DNA from: Paraburkholderia bryophila
Lineage (GTDB): Bacteria > Pseudomonadota > Gammaproteobacteria > Burkholderiales > Burkholderiaceae
Assembly (NCBI RefSeq): GCF_003269035.1
Contig: NZ_QLTK01000010.1
Location: 1 to 64,000, forward strand
DNA: 64,000 nt
Direction of reading: 5' to 3'
Part shown: in pieces, positions 1 through 8,542 of the stretch
Numbering within the stretch: position 1 is the first letter of the stretch
How the letters are laid out: each line of letters starts with the position of its first letter
Position numbers and translations under genes: made by a program
The notes under the pieces: generated by a model
The model's database searches: none
What the model saw: only the letters and a program-made list of their open reading frames with translations
What the model was told of the DNA's origin: nothing

Positions 1-70
1 GCGATCTTCACCTTCTATGAATCGCTTCATCCGGTCACCCATGCTGAATGAGTTAATCCAGTTTAGGCGA

Positions 71-535
71 TCAGCGCGTTTTCACACAAGCTCGAACCGG
101 ACGCGTCGCTACATTGCGACGCACACCACGCGCCCAGTTCGATAACGAGAACGGCGGCGGCGCAATCTGCGGTCGATGCGCGAGAATAAAGACGACCCCA
201 AGCAAGACTCCGGCACCCGCACAATAAAGCGCGCCCCTTGCGCTATGCAGACCGCCGAGACCCGCGAGCAGCCCCACCGAACACAGCATCAGATAGGCAT
301 GCCGGTAGACGCGAAACCGATGCATCACAGCGGTACATAACCTCATGACCGCCATGTAGGCGACGCCGCAAACCACCGCGCGAATCCAACTCAGGATCGC
401 GAGGAACCACATCACACCGACGTCCAGGTCTGCCGCGTTATCGGGTGCGTGGTGCGCACCGCGCCACGTCAGGTAGGTGCTCGCGGCCGTCACGACTGCG
501 GGCAGAACGCCCAACCACACCCAGCGCGGCCTCAT
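71..535 (-). CDS. small integral membrane protein of unknown function
   Basis: Encodes 154 aa with about four hydrophobic segments (roughly residues 5-24, 42-65, 80-98 and 101-118) and a short basic, Arg-rich C-terminal tail, so it should sit in the inner membrane. I do not recognise a family and see no catalytic motif. The overall pattern (short helices, charged tail) would fit a phage-holin-like or small accessory membrane protein, but this is not evidence of function. It lies 37 nt downstream of the exported protein on the same strand, so the two may be co-transcribed. The first 70 bases of the window contain no feature I can support. Confidence 0.6.
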   Translation of the reverse strand: MRPRWVWLGVLPAVVTAASTYLTWRGAHHAPDNAADLDVGVMWFLAILSWIRAVVCGVAYMAVMRLCTAVMHRFRVYRHAYLMLCSVGLLAGLGGLHSARGALYCAGAGVLLGVVFILAHRPQIAPPPFSLSNWARGVRRNVATRPVRACVKTR

Positions 536-572
536 GGCGTTGCCGTCCGTCGCGACTCAGGCTCACGCGGAT

Positions 573-1484
573 TCATTGCCCACCATCCGCCGCGCCGCCC
601 AGATCGCTGACTTTGACCCAACCGTCGATCGCGCCTTTGCGCGGATTGCGATACTGGATCTTGATCCAACGCGCGTCGCCGCTGATCTCGTCCGCGCGCG
701 CAATATCGCCCTTGACCAGATAACGGTGTGCCTGCGTCTCTGTCGGTGCATCGTGCAGCGGCAAGCGCGCCACGTCGACGTGCAGATTTGCCTTGCCACC
801 GCCATATGCCTGTAGTTGCCGCGAGATGATTTTCCCGGCGGAGCTGTAGGTCAGCAATTGCGACACCGGGCCGCCGCCTGTGTCGACTTCGCCGTCCAGA
901 TGCGTTTGCAGCACCTCGTCCGTGATGTCGGCAGACGATTGGTACAGGTAGAGCTTGCCGGCCGTATCGAACCGGTAAGCGTCCGTGTACCAGATCGGGC
1001 CGCTACGGCAAGCGCTATACAAAGTGCGCTCCGCGGCTTTGACGGAAATACCCGTCAAACCGCCGCAATTGCCGGTGGGCTGATTTTTACCCGCCGGAAT
1101 TGGTAATTCGACGAAGCGCCGTGCGGCGACGTCATAGACGAAGATCCGATACGACTCGTTGACCATGCCGTACTGCGTCACGAAAGCGAGATCGCGATGA
1201 CCGTCGAAGTTATAGTCCGCGGTTTCGAAGTGCGGGTCGGTACCGCCGTCCCCTTCACTATCGATTTCAAACCGGGTAGTGGCGCCGCCGGGCAGCACGC
1301 TGATGCCGATATGGCTGTCGTCGATTTGCACGGCTTTGGCTGTAACACCGTCGCCGACGGCAAAGGTCACCGGCCCGGCATATTCGCTGTCCGCCATTGC
1401 CGGTGATCCATGACAGCAAAGTACGCATAACAGCAGTTGCGCGGGTGAGCGCAATCGTTGCATAAACATTCGCGATGTTTCCAA
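573..1484 (-). CDS. exported FG-GAP/SH3-like hypothetical protein
   Basis: Encodes 303 aa. The N-terminus has a signal-peptide-like stretch (LLLCVLCCHGSPAMA), with likely cleavage after AMA near residue 31, so the product is predicted to be exported. A Cys pair inside the hydrophobic core means a lipoprotein signal cannot be fully excluded. The middle contains DYNFDGHRDLAF, the Ca-binding-loop style seen in FG-GAP/VCBS-like proteins such as the XAC2610 family. The last ~60 residues (KGDIARADE...ARWIKIQYRNPRKGAIDGWVK) look like an SH3-type fold. An alternative start lies at the sixth codon. Function is unknown; a periplasmic binding or structural role is inference. Confidence 0.65.
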   Translation of the reverse strand: METSRMFMQRLRSPAQLLLCVLCCHGSPAMADSEYAGPVTFAVGDGVTAKAVQIDDSHIGISVLPGGATTRFEIDSEGDGGTDPHFETADYNFDGHRDLAFVTQYGMVNESYRIFVYDVAARRFVELPIPAGKNQPTGNCGGLTGISVKAAERTLYSACRSGPIWYTDAYRFDTAGKLYLYQSSADITDEVLQTHLDGEVDTGGGPVSQLLTYSSAGKIISRQLQAYGGGKANLHVDVARLPLHDAPTETQAHRYLVKGDIARADEISGDARWIKIQYRNPRKGAIDGWVKVSDLGGAADGGQ

Positions 1485-1655
1485 AATGGCCGGTTGTTAG
1501 TGCGCGGGCGGTGCAGATGAACCCAGCGCCGCACATTGCCAACCAGAAGGTGAATCAAGATAGCGCAAGATAATAGCCGAGCCTCACCGCCATTCGCACG
1601 GAACCGATACAATAGCCGCTACAGTGGGTATGCTGACCTCAATGCCCTATTGCAC

Positions 1656-2105
1656 TTACCACGGCGATCGCTTCTCACTCTTTCCAAAACGCACGACACG
1701 CGATTCGGCTTCGTCGACGGCAAAAACCGGTGCGGATAGTAACTGCTGCTCGTGCAAATCGAGAATCCGGATAATCGGCGGACAGTCGGCGGCCGCGATC
1801 GACCAGATATCTTCGTTCGCGCCATGAGCGGCAGCATCCAGAATGCGCTCCGCGTCGAGATAAAGCGCGCGTTCCGCGTCGCCGAATCCGGCCTGCTGAA
1901 GATACCAGGCGAGATAAAGCGCCTTCACCAGTTTGACGAGCAGGTCGCCATTACCCTTGCCCGTCTGAAACGCGGCCAAAGCCAGATGCCAGCAGAGCGA
2001 TTGCTCGCGCACATAAGAGGTGGTATGCGGGAGAAGTTTGGCCTTGCCAAGCGGTTTTCGACGCTTCTGATTCCCCGTGGGTTGTTTTTTACGATTCTGC
2101 GACAT
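1656..2105 (-). CDS. conserved hypothetical protein, basic N-terminus
   Basis: Encodes 149 aa. The first 25 residues are very basic (KKQPTGNQKRRKPLGKAK) and the rest looks helical, with aromatic and Leu-rich stretches (CWHLALAAF, LVKALYLAWYLQQAGFG). No signal peptide or membrane segment is visible. I do not recognise the family. The basic N-terminus could bind nucleic acid, but no helix-turn-helix is evident. The gene stands alone. Its upstream region is an AT-rich 500-bp gap that could hold its promoter and that of the XRE-cupin gene on the other strand. Confidence 0.55.
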   Translation of the reverse strand: MSQNRKKQPTGNQKRRKPLGKAKLLPHTTSYVREQSLCWHLALAAFQTGKGNGDLLVKLVKALYLAWYLQQAGFGDAERALYLDAERILDAAAHGANEDIWSIAAADCPPIIRILDLHEQQLLSAPVFAVDEAESRVVRFGKSEKRSPW

Positions 2106-2605
2106 GGATCGTTTTTATCTGAGTGATGCCGTTTTTAATAACCAGCATCGTAATCGATATGGCAAATAAAAATAACCGCCGACGACTCCATTTAACAAAA
2201 ATAATCAATATGCTATAGGCATATATTTGTCACGAAATAAACTTCGTATAGCAGATCGCAAATCCACAATGCCAATTTAACTTTACGCTTTAACAATTAC
2301 CGCATCCAAATGTGCATTCAGCAAATAATGCCGACTGCCAATCCGCACGCGTACACGGCCTTAATCCGCAGCGCCGGCCGCAGTGAGGCAAGGCTCGCAC
2401 GCCTTGCCGACACATCACGTTTCCGATGAGAAAACCGATTCAACCCGGCCGCCCCGCGCATGTGCCGAACAAGCTTAGGACGAGCGCCGGCCATCGGCCC
2501 ACGGGCAATCCCCGACCACCCTAGCCGACCGGGGCTGCCGTACCGAATGTTATTATCGGAAACACCACGCGCCCACGAAGGCGAGCTTTCAAGCTGTCGG
2601 ACCCC
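2106..2605. other. AT-rich divergent intergenic region
   Basis: About 500 bp between the hypothetical gene on the minus strand and the XRE-cupin gene on the plus strand. The stretch 2110-2310 is clearly AT-rich compared with the neighbouring coding DNA and is the likely place for both promoters. I see no convincing RNA gene or terminator in it. Confidence 0.4.
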
Positions 2606-3238
2606 ATGGATACCCATCTCACCAAACCCGCCGATCCCTCCACCACGGACCTCGGCCGGCGCGTGCGCGCCGCCCGTCAGGCCCAGGATCTGACGCTGGA
2701 AACCGCGAGCCGCCTGTGCGGCGTGTCCCGCTCGACGCTCTCCAAAGTCGAAAACGGCCTGATGTCCCCCACGTTCGACGTGCTGCAGAAAATCGTGCTG
2801 GGTCTGAAGATCGAGATCGGCGAGTTGTTCGGCTCCACGCCGAAAGTCAGCGCGAGCGGACGTCGCGCGTTGACCCGTAAAAACGAAGGCCAGCGCCACG
2901 CTTATCGCGGCTATCAGATGGAATTGCTCGCCACCGACCTCGCGCATAAAGCGATGCTGCCGTTCCGTATCCGCATTTCCGCGCACACGCTCGACGCCTT
3001 CGACGACTGGGGCCGCCACGAGGGCGAAGAATTCCTGTACGTCATCAGCGGTAGCGTGTGCCTGTATTCCGAGCTGTACGCGCCAACGCATCTGAACGCC
3101 GGCGACAGTTTGTACTTCGACAGCCGCACGGGTCACGCGGCCGTTTCGACGAGCGACGAAGACGCCGAAGTGTTGTGGATGGCGACCAGTGCCGACATCC
3201 CGCCCGTGCCGGCCGCCGCCGATTCACCGAAGAAATAA
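2606..3238 (+). CDS. XRE-family transcriptional regulator with C-terminal cupin domain
   Basis: Encodes 210 aa. Residues ~10-66 form an XRE helix-turn-helix (GRRVRAARQAQDLTLE, then SRSTLSKVENGLMSP), and residues ~110-195 form a double-stranded beta-helix cupin (HEGEEFLYVISGSVCLY, LNAGDSLYFDS). This is the usual layout of small-ligand-sensing repressors of the PuuR/SutR type, in which the cupin binds the effector. Its 3' end overlaps by 15 nt the end of the convergent FAD/Fe-S dehydrogenase gene. It could control that locus, which is inference from position only. An in-frame start lies within a weak ribosome-binding context, and the ATG at 2606 fits the start of the HTH domain. Confidence 0.85.
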   Translation: MDTHLTKPADPSTTDLGRRVRAARQAQDLTLETASRLCGVSRSTLSKVENGLMSPTFDVLQKIVLGLKIEIGELFGSTPKVSASGRRALTRKNEGQRHAYRGYQMELLATDLAHKAMLPFRIRISAHTLDAFDDWGRHEGEEFLYVISGSVCLYSELYAPTHLNAGDSLYFDSRTGHAAVSTSDEDAEVLWMATSADIPPVPAAADSPKK

Positions 3239-6238
3239 CGCCCGCTGCGCCAGTTGCGCGATATGCATTGCCTGGCGGCCGGTTCCCTGTTCGATCTGCT
3301 CGCGGCAACTAAAACCGTTGGTCAGCACGATCGTTTCGGCATTCGCCGCCGTCGCTTGCCGCACAGCCGGAAATAGCTCGTCTTCGCCGATCTTCTCCGA
3401 CAACGCGTGATGCCCGGCGTTCAAGCCGAACGATCCCGCCATGCCGCAACATCCCGTGTCGAGCAGTTTCCAGGTCACGCCGAGTTTGTTCAGCAACGCC
3501 GTGTCGCCTTGCATGCCGAACAACGCCTTCTGATGGCAATGCCCGTGCACGATCACATCCGCGTCGAGCGTCGGCCAATCGAACGGCTGACGTGCAACGA
3601 AATCCGAAAACAGAAATGTTTGCGCGGACAACTGCTTCGCCAACGCGTGACCGGGCAATTGCTTCAGCAGTTCGTCCTTGAAAACGGATAGACAACCGGG
3701 CTCGAGACCGACTACCGGCACGCCGGCGGCGATATCGTCCGCGAGGTCGTCGAGAATGTGCGTGAGCAACTCGCGCGCGCGTTCGAGCAGGCCGAAGTCA
3801 TACAACGGACGTCCGCAGCACAGGCGGTTCTTCGGCAGCACGACATGCCAGCCGAGTCGCTTTAAAACATCCGCGGCGGCTTCGGCGATTTCAGGCGTGA
3901 AGTGATCGTTAAACGTGTCGACCCAGAGAATGACTTTCCTCTCCACGTTGCCAACGCGTCCTTCAACCCCTCCAGAGTGGGACGAAGCACGCCGTGCGAT
4001 CTCCCGATACGTCGTCGCGGCGAAGCGCGGCAATTCACGCGTCTGCGCCACGCCCGCCACCCACTTGCCGAACGAAGCCAGGCCCGGCGCCGACGTCATG
4101 AAGTTCGTCAGACGCGGAAAACGCGCGGCCCATGGCGCCCATTCGCCGATCCGCCCCATGAACAGCGCCTGCCGTGGCCGGCGCTTCGTCTCGTAGTAAT
4201 GCGACAGAAATTCAGCCTTGTACGACGCCATATCCGTATGCGTCGGGCAATCGGATTTGCAACCCTTGCACGCGAGACAGGTATCGAGCGCGTCTTTCAC
4301 TTCGCGGCTTTGCCAGCCGTCGGCGATCACGTCGCCTTGCAGCATTTCCCAGAACAGATGCGCGCGGCCACGGGTCGAATAGCGCTCTTCACGCGTGGCG
4401 CGATAGCTCGGGCACATCGTGCCGCCTTCGAGCGAACGACACTTGCCCATGCCGATGCAGCGCTCGATCTCGCGCTGGAAGCCGTCACCTTCCGGACTCG
4501 CGAACGTGAGCTTCGTTTGCAGGGTCACCGGCTTGTAAGCGGGGCCCATCCGCAGGTTCTCGTCGGCACGATAGGCGTGCACGACCTTGCCCGGATTCAA
4601 ACGATTGGCCGGATCCCAGATCGCCTTGAATTGCTCCATCGCCTGCATCAACTCGGCGCCGTACATGATTGGCAGAAACTCGGCCTTGGCCTGGCCGTCG
4701 CCGTGTTCGCCCGACAGCGAGCCGCCGAATTCCACCACCAGCTCCGCCGCTTCGCGCAGAAACTCGCGCCATGTCGACACACCCTCCGCGCTGCGCAGAT
4801 CGAAGGTAATGCGCGCGTGCACGCAGCCGTCGCCGAAATGACCGTACAGACTCGTCTCGTAGTCGTAGCGGTCCACCAGCGCCTGAAACGCGCGCAGGTA
4901 GTCGCCGAGCCGCAGCGGATCGACGGCGGCGTCTTCCCAGCCGACCACCGGATCAGGCGTGCCGTTCTCGACCGACAGCGCCACCGCCGACGCCCCCGTC
5001 TCGCGGATCGACCACACCTTCGCCTGCAGCGCGCGATCTTCGACGAGCATCGCCGACACGTTCGGCCCCGCCTCGCCGGACGAAAAATACGTCGCGGCCG
5101 CCTGCGCCCGCTGCATCACCGCCTCTTGCGTGTCCTCGCCGAATTCGAGCACGACCCATGCGTCGCCCGGCGGCAGCAGCGCGATCTCGTCCTTCTTCAA
5201 ACCGCGCGCCTGCAAGCCGCGAATGATCGCGCGGTCGAGTCCTTCGATCGCGATCGGCTCGCAGCGCATGAAATGCGGCACCGCATCCGCCGCGATGTAG
5301 ATATCGGTGAAGCCGACCACGACGATCACGCGTTTCGCCGGACTCTTCACGAGGCGCACTTTCGCCTGCAAGGTCACCGCGCAGGTGCCCTCCGTGCCGA
5401 CCAGCGCGCGCGCCACGTTGAAGCCGTTTTCCGGCAACAACTGGTCGAGATTAAAGCCCGACACGCGCCGCTTGATGCGCGGGAATTTCGCGCGAATCTG
5501 CTCGGCGTAGGTGTCGCGCAAGTGCCTGAGCGCGGCGTAGATTTCGCCCTGGCGGCCGCCCGCCGCGATGATGCGCTCGAGTTCCGCATCGGTGGTCGGA
5601 CCGACCCAGAAACGCGCACCGTCGAAGGTCGCGATTTCCAGCGCCTCGACGTTTTCCACCGTCTTGCCGGCCATCACCGAATGCGCGCCGCACGAGTTGT
5701 TGGCGATCATGCCGCCGAGCGTGCAGCGGCTATGGGTGGCCGGATCGGGCGCGAAGGTGAGGCCGTGTCGTTCGGCGGCATCGCGCAAGGTGTCGCACAC
5801 CACGCCCGGTTCGACTGTCGCCACGCGCGCGACCGGATCGACCGAGACGACGCGATTCACGTACTTGCTCGCGTCGGCCACCACCGCGACGTTGACGCAT
5901 TGACCGTTCTGCGAGGTGCCGCCGCCGCGCGGCAGAAACGGTACGTCGTTGCGGCGGCAGACGGCGAGCGTGGCCAGCAGATCGTCGACGTCGGCGGGCA
6001 CGACAACGCCGAGCGGAACCTGCCGGTAGTTCGATGCATCCGCCGCATACAGCGCTTTCGAACCCTGATCGAAGCGCACTTCGCCGCGCACATGGCGGCG
6101 CAGGTCTGCTTCGAGCGCCTGCAGCACGGCTGCCGTGCCCTTGAACGGCGTGGCGACGCGCGGCTCGTTTAGCGTGCTGCGCACGGCTTCACGCCGCCCG
6201 GACGCTTGTGCTTCGTCGAATGACGTTGATGTTCCCAC
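3224..6238 (-). CDS. FAD-linked oxidase/(4Fe-4S) protein, YdiJ-type D-2-hydroxyglutarate dehydrogenase
   Basis: Encodes 1004 aa, about the length of E. coli YdiJ. The N-terminal half is a vanillyl-alcohol-oxidase-type FAD-binding domain (PRGGGTSQNGQ around residue 105, GGMIANNSCGAHS around 175) followed by its FAD-linked C-terminal domain (GHFGDGCVH, SGEHGDGQ). The C-terminal half carries ferredoxin-like cysteine clusters (CIGMGKC...CP and CLACKGCKSDCP) and two CCG-type repeats (RLCCGRPLYD, DTGCCGMAGSFG) like GlcF. The family oxidises 2-hydroxyacids and passes electrons to the membrane. The neighbouring DUF1338 gene, whose family makes D-2-hydroxyglutarate from 2-oxoadipate, supports D-2-hydroxyglutarate as substrate (inference). 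The two genes are 51 nt apart on the same strand. Confidence 0.85.
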   Translation of the reverse strand: MGTSTSFDEAQASGRREAVRSTLNEPRVATPFKGTAAVLQALEADLRRHVRGEVRFDQGSKALYAADASNYRQVPLGVVVPADVDDLLATLAVCRRNDVPFLPRGGGTSQNGQCVNVAVVADASKYVNRVVSVDPVARVATVEPGVVCDTLRDAAERHGLTFAPDPATHSRCTLGGMIANNSCGAHSVMAGKTVENVEALEIATFDGARFWVGPTTDAELERIIAAGGRQGEIYAALRHLRDTYAEQIRAKFPRIKRRVSGFNLDQLLPENGFNVARALVGTEGTCAVTLQAKVRLVKSPAKRVIVVVGFTDIYIAADAVPHFMRCEPIAIEGLDRAIIRGLQARGLKKDEIALLPPGDAWVVLEFGEDTQEAVMQRAQAAATYFSSGEAGPNVSAMLVEDRALQAKVWSIRETGASAVALSVENGTPDPVVGWEDAAVDPLRLGDYLRAFQALVDRYDYETSLYGHFGDGCVHARITFDLRSAEGVSTWREFLREAAELVVEFGGSLSGEHGDGQAKAEFLPIMYGAELMQAMEQFKAIWDPANRLNPGKVVHAYRADENLRMGPAYKPVTLQTKLTFASPEGDGFQREIERCIGMGKCRSLEGGTMCPSYRATREERYSTRGRAHLFWEMLQGDVIADGWQSREVKDALDTCLACKGCKSDCPTHTDMASYKAEFLSHYYETKRRPRQALFMGRIGEWAPWAARFPRLTNFMTSAPGLASFGKWVAGVAQTRELPRFAATTYREIARRASSHSGGVEGRVGNVERKVILWVDTFNDHFTPEIAEAAADVLKRLGWHVVLPKNRLCCGRPLYDFGLLERARELLTHILDDLADDIAAGVPVVGLEPGCLSVFKDELLKQLPGHALAKQLSAQTFLFSDFVARQPFDWPTLDADVIVHGHCHQKALFGMQGDTALLNKLGVTWKLLDTGCCGMAGSFGLNAGHHALSEKIGEDELFPAVRQATAANAETIVLTNGFSCREQIEQGTGRQAMHIAQLAQRALFLR

Positions 6239-6289
6239 TGCCGCGCCCTCACGTGTCCTGTTCGACGTTCGAGCACCGTTGCTCGACGC

Positions 6290-7327
6290 TCATGCCGCCT
6301 GGCTCGCCGTCATCTTGAAGATACCCTGGGCGTTGCCCGCGTCGAAACGCAGGTCGGTTTCCCAGCGGCGCGCGTCCTGATCGAACGCGCGCTTGCGCGT
6401 GATGAACTCGTAGAACGAGCCGGGCACGTCGCGCGTCACGATGCCGCCGTCGGCCGCAACGAATTCGCGCCGCACCCTGTCCGCACGATACGCGGTCTGG
6501 AACACCCGGCCCGAACGCGAGCGCTCCACTTCCGGCTTCATCGGACGACCTTTGGCCTTCTCGTCCTCGGAGAGCTGGAAAACGTCCGCGACGCGATCCG
6601 TGGCGTGGTTGAACGCGTTGCCTTCGGTGGCGATCCACGCCATTTCCGCCGACTCCTTCAACAATACGTCGTAATCGGCTTCGCGTGGCGTCTCGTGCTG
6701 ACGCGAGAACGCGCCGACGATCACCGGCAGCAGCTCGTGCGCCTCGTCGAGCGGCAGCACGCCGTCGCGTTCGAGCTCCCACAACTGGCCGACGGCGCGC
6801 GGCGTCAACGGATCGCGCGACGCGCCGATCAGGTTCGTCACGGCCTGCTGGAAGGCCTCGGAAAAACGCTCGGGATGCAATTCGCTGACGAAGAACTGCG
6901 ATATCTCGTCGGGCGCATCGTCGTGCGCCCACGCGCGGCCGGTCATGCCGAGGCGGTCGAGCGGATAGCGGCCGTTGATGCTGAAACCGAGCGGACGCAG
7001 AATGCGCGCGAACGCGGCTTCGCCCATCGGCAGCGCGCCGCTGTGCGGCCAGCGCACCGTGCGCAGCGCGCCGTGATCGAAATAAACGCTGCCGCCGGCG
7101 GCGATCGTCTCTTCCGTGTACTGACGGCCATTCGGCGAACGCGCCAGCAGATCTTCGAACAACGCCATGTTCATCGCCTGCGCAAGTTCCGCGCGCGTGA
7201 CCGTGCCCGTTTCCCACTCGTTCAGAATCCGCGGATGGTTCAGCGTGGCGAAGAGCCGCGCGGTGATGTCGGCGCCGAGCAGTTTCTGCAGCAGTTGTTC
7301 GACATTCGCATTCTTGATGTTTCGCAT
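6290..7327 (-). CDS. DUF1338 protein, HglS-like 2-oxoadipate dioxygenase/decarboxylase
   Basis: Encodes 345 aa, a compact member of DUF1338. Characterised members (HglS of Pseudomonas putida, E. coli YdcJ) are Fe(II) enzymes of VOC-like fold that turn 2-oxoadipate into D-2-hydroxyglutarate in D-lysine catabolism. Putative metal ligands are visible as H85 (YFDHGALRT), H241 (AFNHATDRV) and E307 (SFYEFITRK), and R89 and R245 sit where substrate-binding arginines are expected. HglS itself is longer (about 460 aa), so substrate identity is not certain. It lies just upstream of the YdiJ-type dehydrogenase, which could oxidise its product to 2-oxoglutarate. A divergent LysR gene starts 177 nt away. 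Confidence 0.8.
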   Translation of the reverse strand: MRNIKNANVEQLLQKLLGADITARLFATLNHPRILNEWETGTVTRAELAQAMNMALFEDLLARSPNGRQYTEETIAAGGSVYFDHGALRTVRWPHSGALPMGEAAFARILRPLGFSINGRYPLDRLGMTGRAWAHDDAPDEISQFFVSELHPERFSEAFQQAVTNLIGASRDPLTPRAVGQLWELERDGVLPLDEAHELLPVIVGAFSRQHETPREADYDVLLKESAEMAWIATEGNAFNHATDRVADVFQLSEDEKAKGRPMKPEVERSRSGRVFQTAYRADRVRREFVAADGGIVTRDVPGSFYEFITRKRAFDQDARRWETDLRFDAGNAQGIFKMTASQAA

Positions 7328-7503
7328 ATCGGTTCTCTACGGGGCTTGACGTGATGCCTGGCGCGCTCGCCGACGCGCCGTTGGGGACCGCCAGTGGCCG
7401 CGCAACGCGCGGCATGGCAAGTTTGAAGGTGACATTATTCAAATCCGCAACGCTGCCGTAAAGCGAGATAAACTCGCCACTTGATGCGTTTTCGGAATCA
7501 ACC

Positions 7504-8454
7504 ATGCGAAAGTTCAAGATCCCCAACATGGGCGCGCTGCTCGCTTTCGAAGCCGCCGCCCGGCACGAGAGCTTCACGCATGCGGCGCGCGAACTGTTCC
7601 TCACCGAAAGCGCGATATCGCGGCAGGTCAATACGCTGGAAACCAACCTCGGCGTGCGGCTGTTCGTGCGCGTCAAACAGCGCGTGGTGCTGACCAAGGC
7701 GGGCAAGGTGTATAGCGCGCAGGTACGGCGCTCGCTGGAACAACTCGACCGCGACACGCTGTCGATCATCGCGCACGGCAGCGGCGGCGGTTATCTGGAA
7801 CTGGCGGTGTTGCCGACCTTCGCGTCGCAATGGCTGATTCCGCGGCTCGCGGCATTCAATGCGCGGTATCCGGATGTTCGCGTGAACATGGGCGTGCGCA
7901 CCGGCACCTTCCCATTCGCCGACACGCATTTCGAAGCGGCGATTCACTACGGCAAACCGACGTGGCCGGGCACCTCGGCGGATTTTCTGTTTAGCGAGGA
8001 AGTCGTGCCGGTGTGCGCGGCGAGTTTGCTGAAGCGGCCGGTGGAACAGGCGGCCGATCTGCTGGACTACCCGCTGCTGCACTCCACCACCCGGCCCGAC
8101 GGCTGGGCAACGTGGTTCGCGAATCTGGGCGTGGACGACAATCGCACCATGCAGGGCGTGCGCTATGAACTCCACACCATGCTGATCAGCGCGGCCGCCG
8201 CCGGCCTCGGCATCGCGCTGGTGCCGAGGTTTTTTGTCGATGCACAACTCGAACAGCTCGGGCTCGTGATTCCGCTCGCGGTGCCGCTCGCCGCGCCGGC
8301 GGTGGCCGACTCGGCGTACTACCTCGTTTATCCGACGGAGTTGAGTCACGGTAAGCCGCTTGCGAGCTTTCGCGAGTGGCTGTTGCATGAGGCGGCGGAC
8401 TACGGGGCGGTGAATCCGGCGTTGGCGGGTAATCCGGTCGGTGAGTCAGAGTGA
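7504..8454 (+). CDS. LysR-family transcriptional regulator (GcvA-like)
   Basis: Encodes 316 aa. The N-terminal winged HTH (residues ~8-65) contains LLAFEAAARHESFTHAAREL and ESAISRQVNTLE. The rest is a LysR substrate-binding domain of two lobes (LELAVLPTFASQWLIPRL, then ALVPRFFVDAQL). The wording AISRQVNTLETNLGVRLF is close to GcvA/AmpR-type regulators. It is divergent from the DUF1338 gene with a 176-nt gap, the classic LysR arrangement, so it probably controls the DUF1338-YdiJ pair (inference). The last ~20 residues are low complexity, and short direct repeats follow the stop codon. Confidence 0.88.
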   Translation: MRKFKIPNMGALLAFEAAARHESFTHAARELFLTESAISRQVNTLETNLGVRLFVRVKQRVVLTKAGKVYSAQVRRSLEQLDRDTLSIIAHGSGGGYLELAVLPTFASQWLIPRLAAFNARYPDVRVNMGVRTGTFPFADTHFEAAIHYGKPTWPGTSADFLFSEEVVPVCAASLLKRPVEQAADLLDYPLLHSTTRPDGWATWFANLGVDDNRTMQGVRYELHTMLISAAAAGLGIALVPRFFVDAQLEQLGLVIPLAVPLAAPAVADSAYYLVYPTELSHGKPLASFREWLLHEAADYGAVNPALAGNPVGESE

Positions 8455-8542
8455 GAGTGAGAGTAGGCGCGATGTCGGGCGGTCGGTATCCGTTCGGGAC
8501 TTAAAGGCCCGAAGCGTTGAAGCGTTGAACCGTTGAGTCGCG

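Noticed and set aside
3902..6172. 756-codon open frame antisense to the YdiJ-type gene
   Set aside because: It is a GC-driven mirror of the real gene: Arg/His/Ala-rich, without domains or a ribosome-binding site.
6249..7769. 506-codon frame covering the DUF1338 gene and the LysR start
   Set aside because: Overlaps two well-supported genes in another frame and has low-complexity Arg-rich sequence.
8445..8540. Short direct repeats (GTGAGAGT, GCGTTGAA types) after the LysR gene
   Set aside because: Only two to three imperfect units; too short to support a functional repeat.
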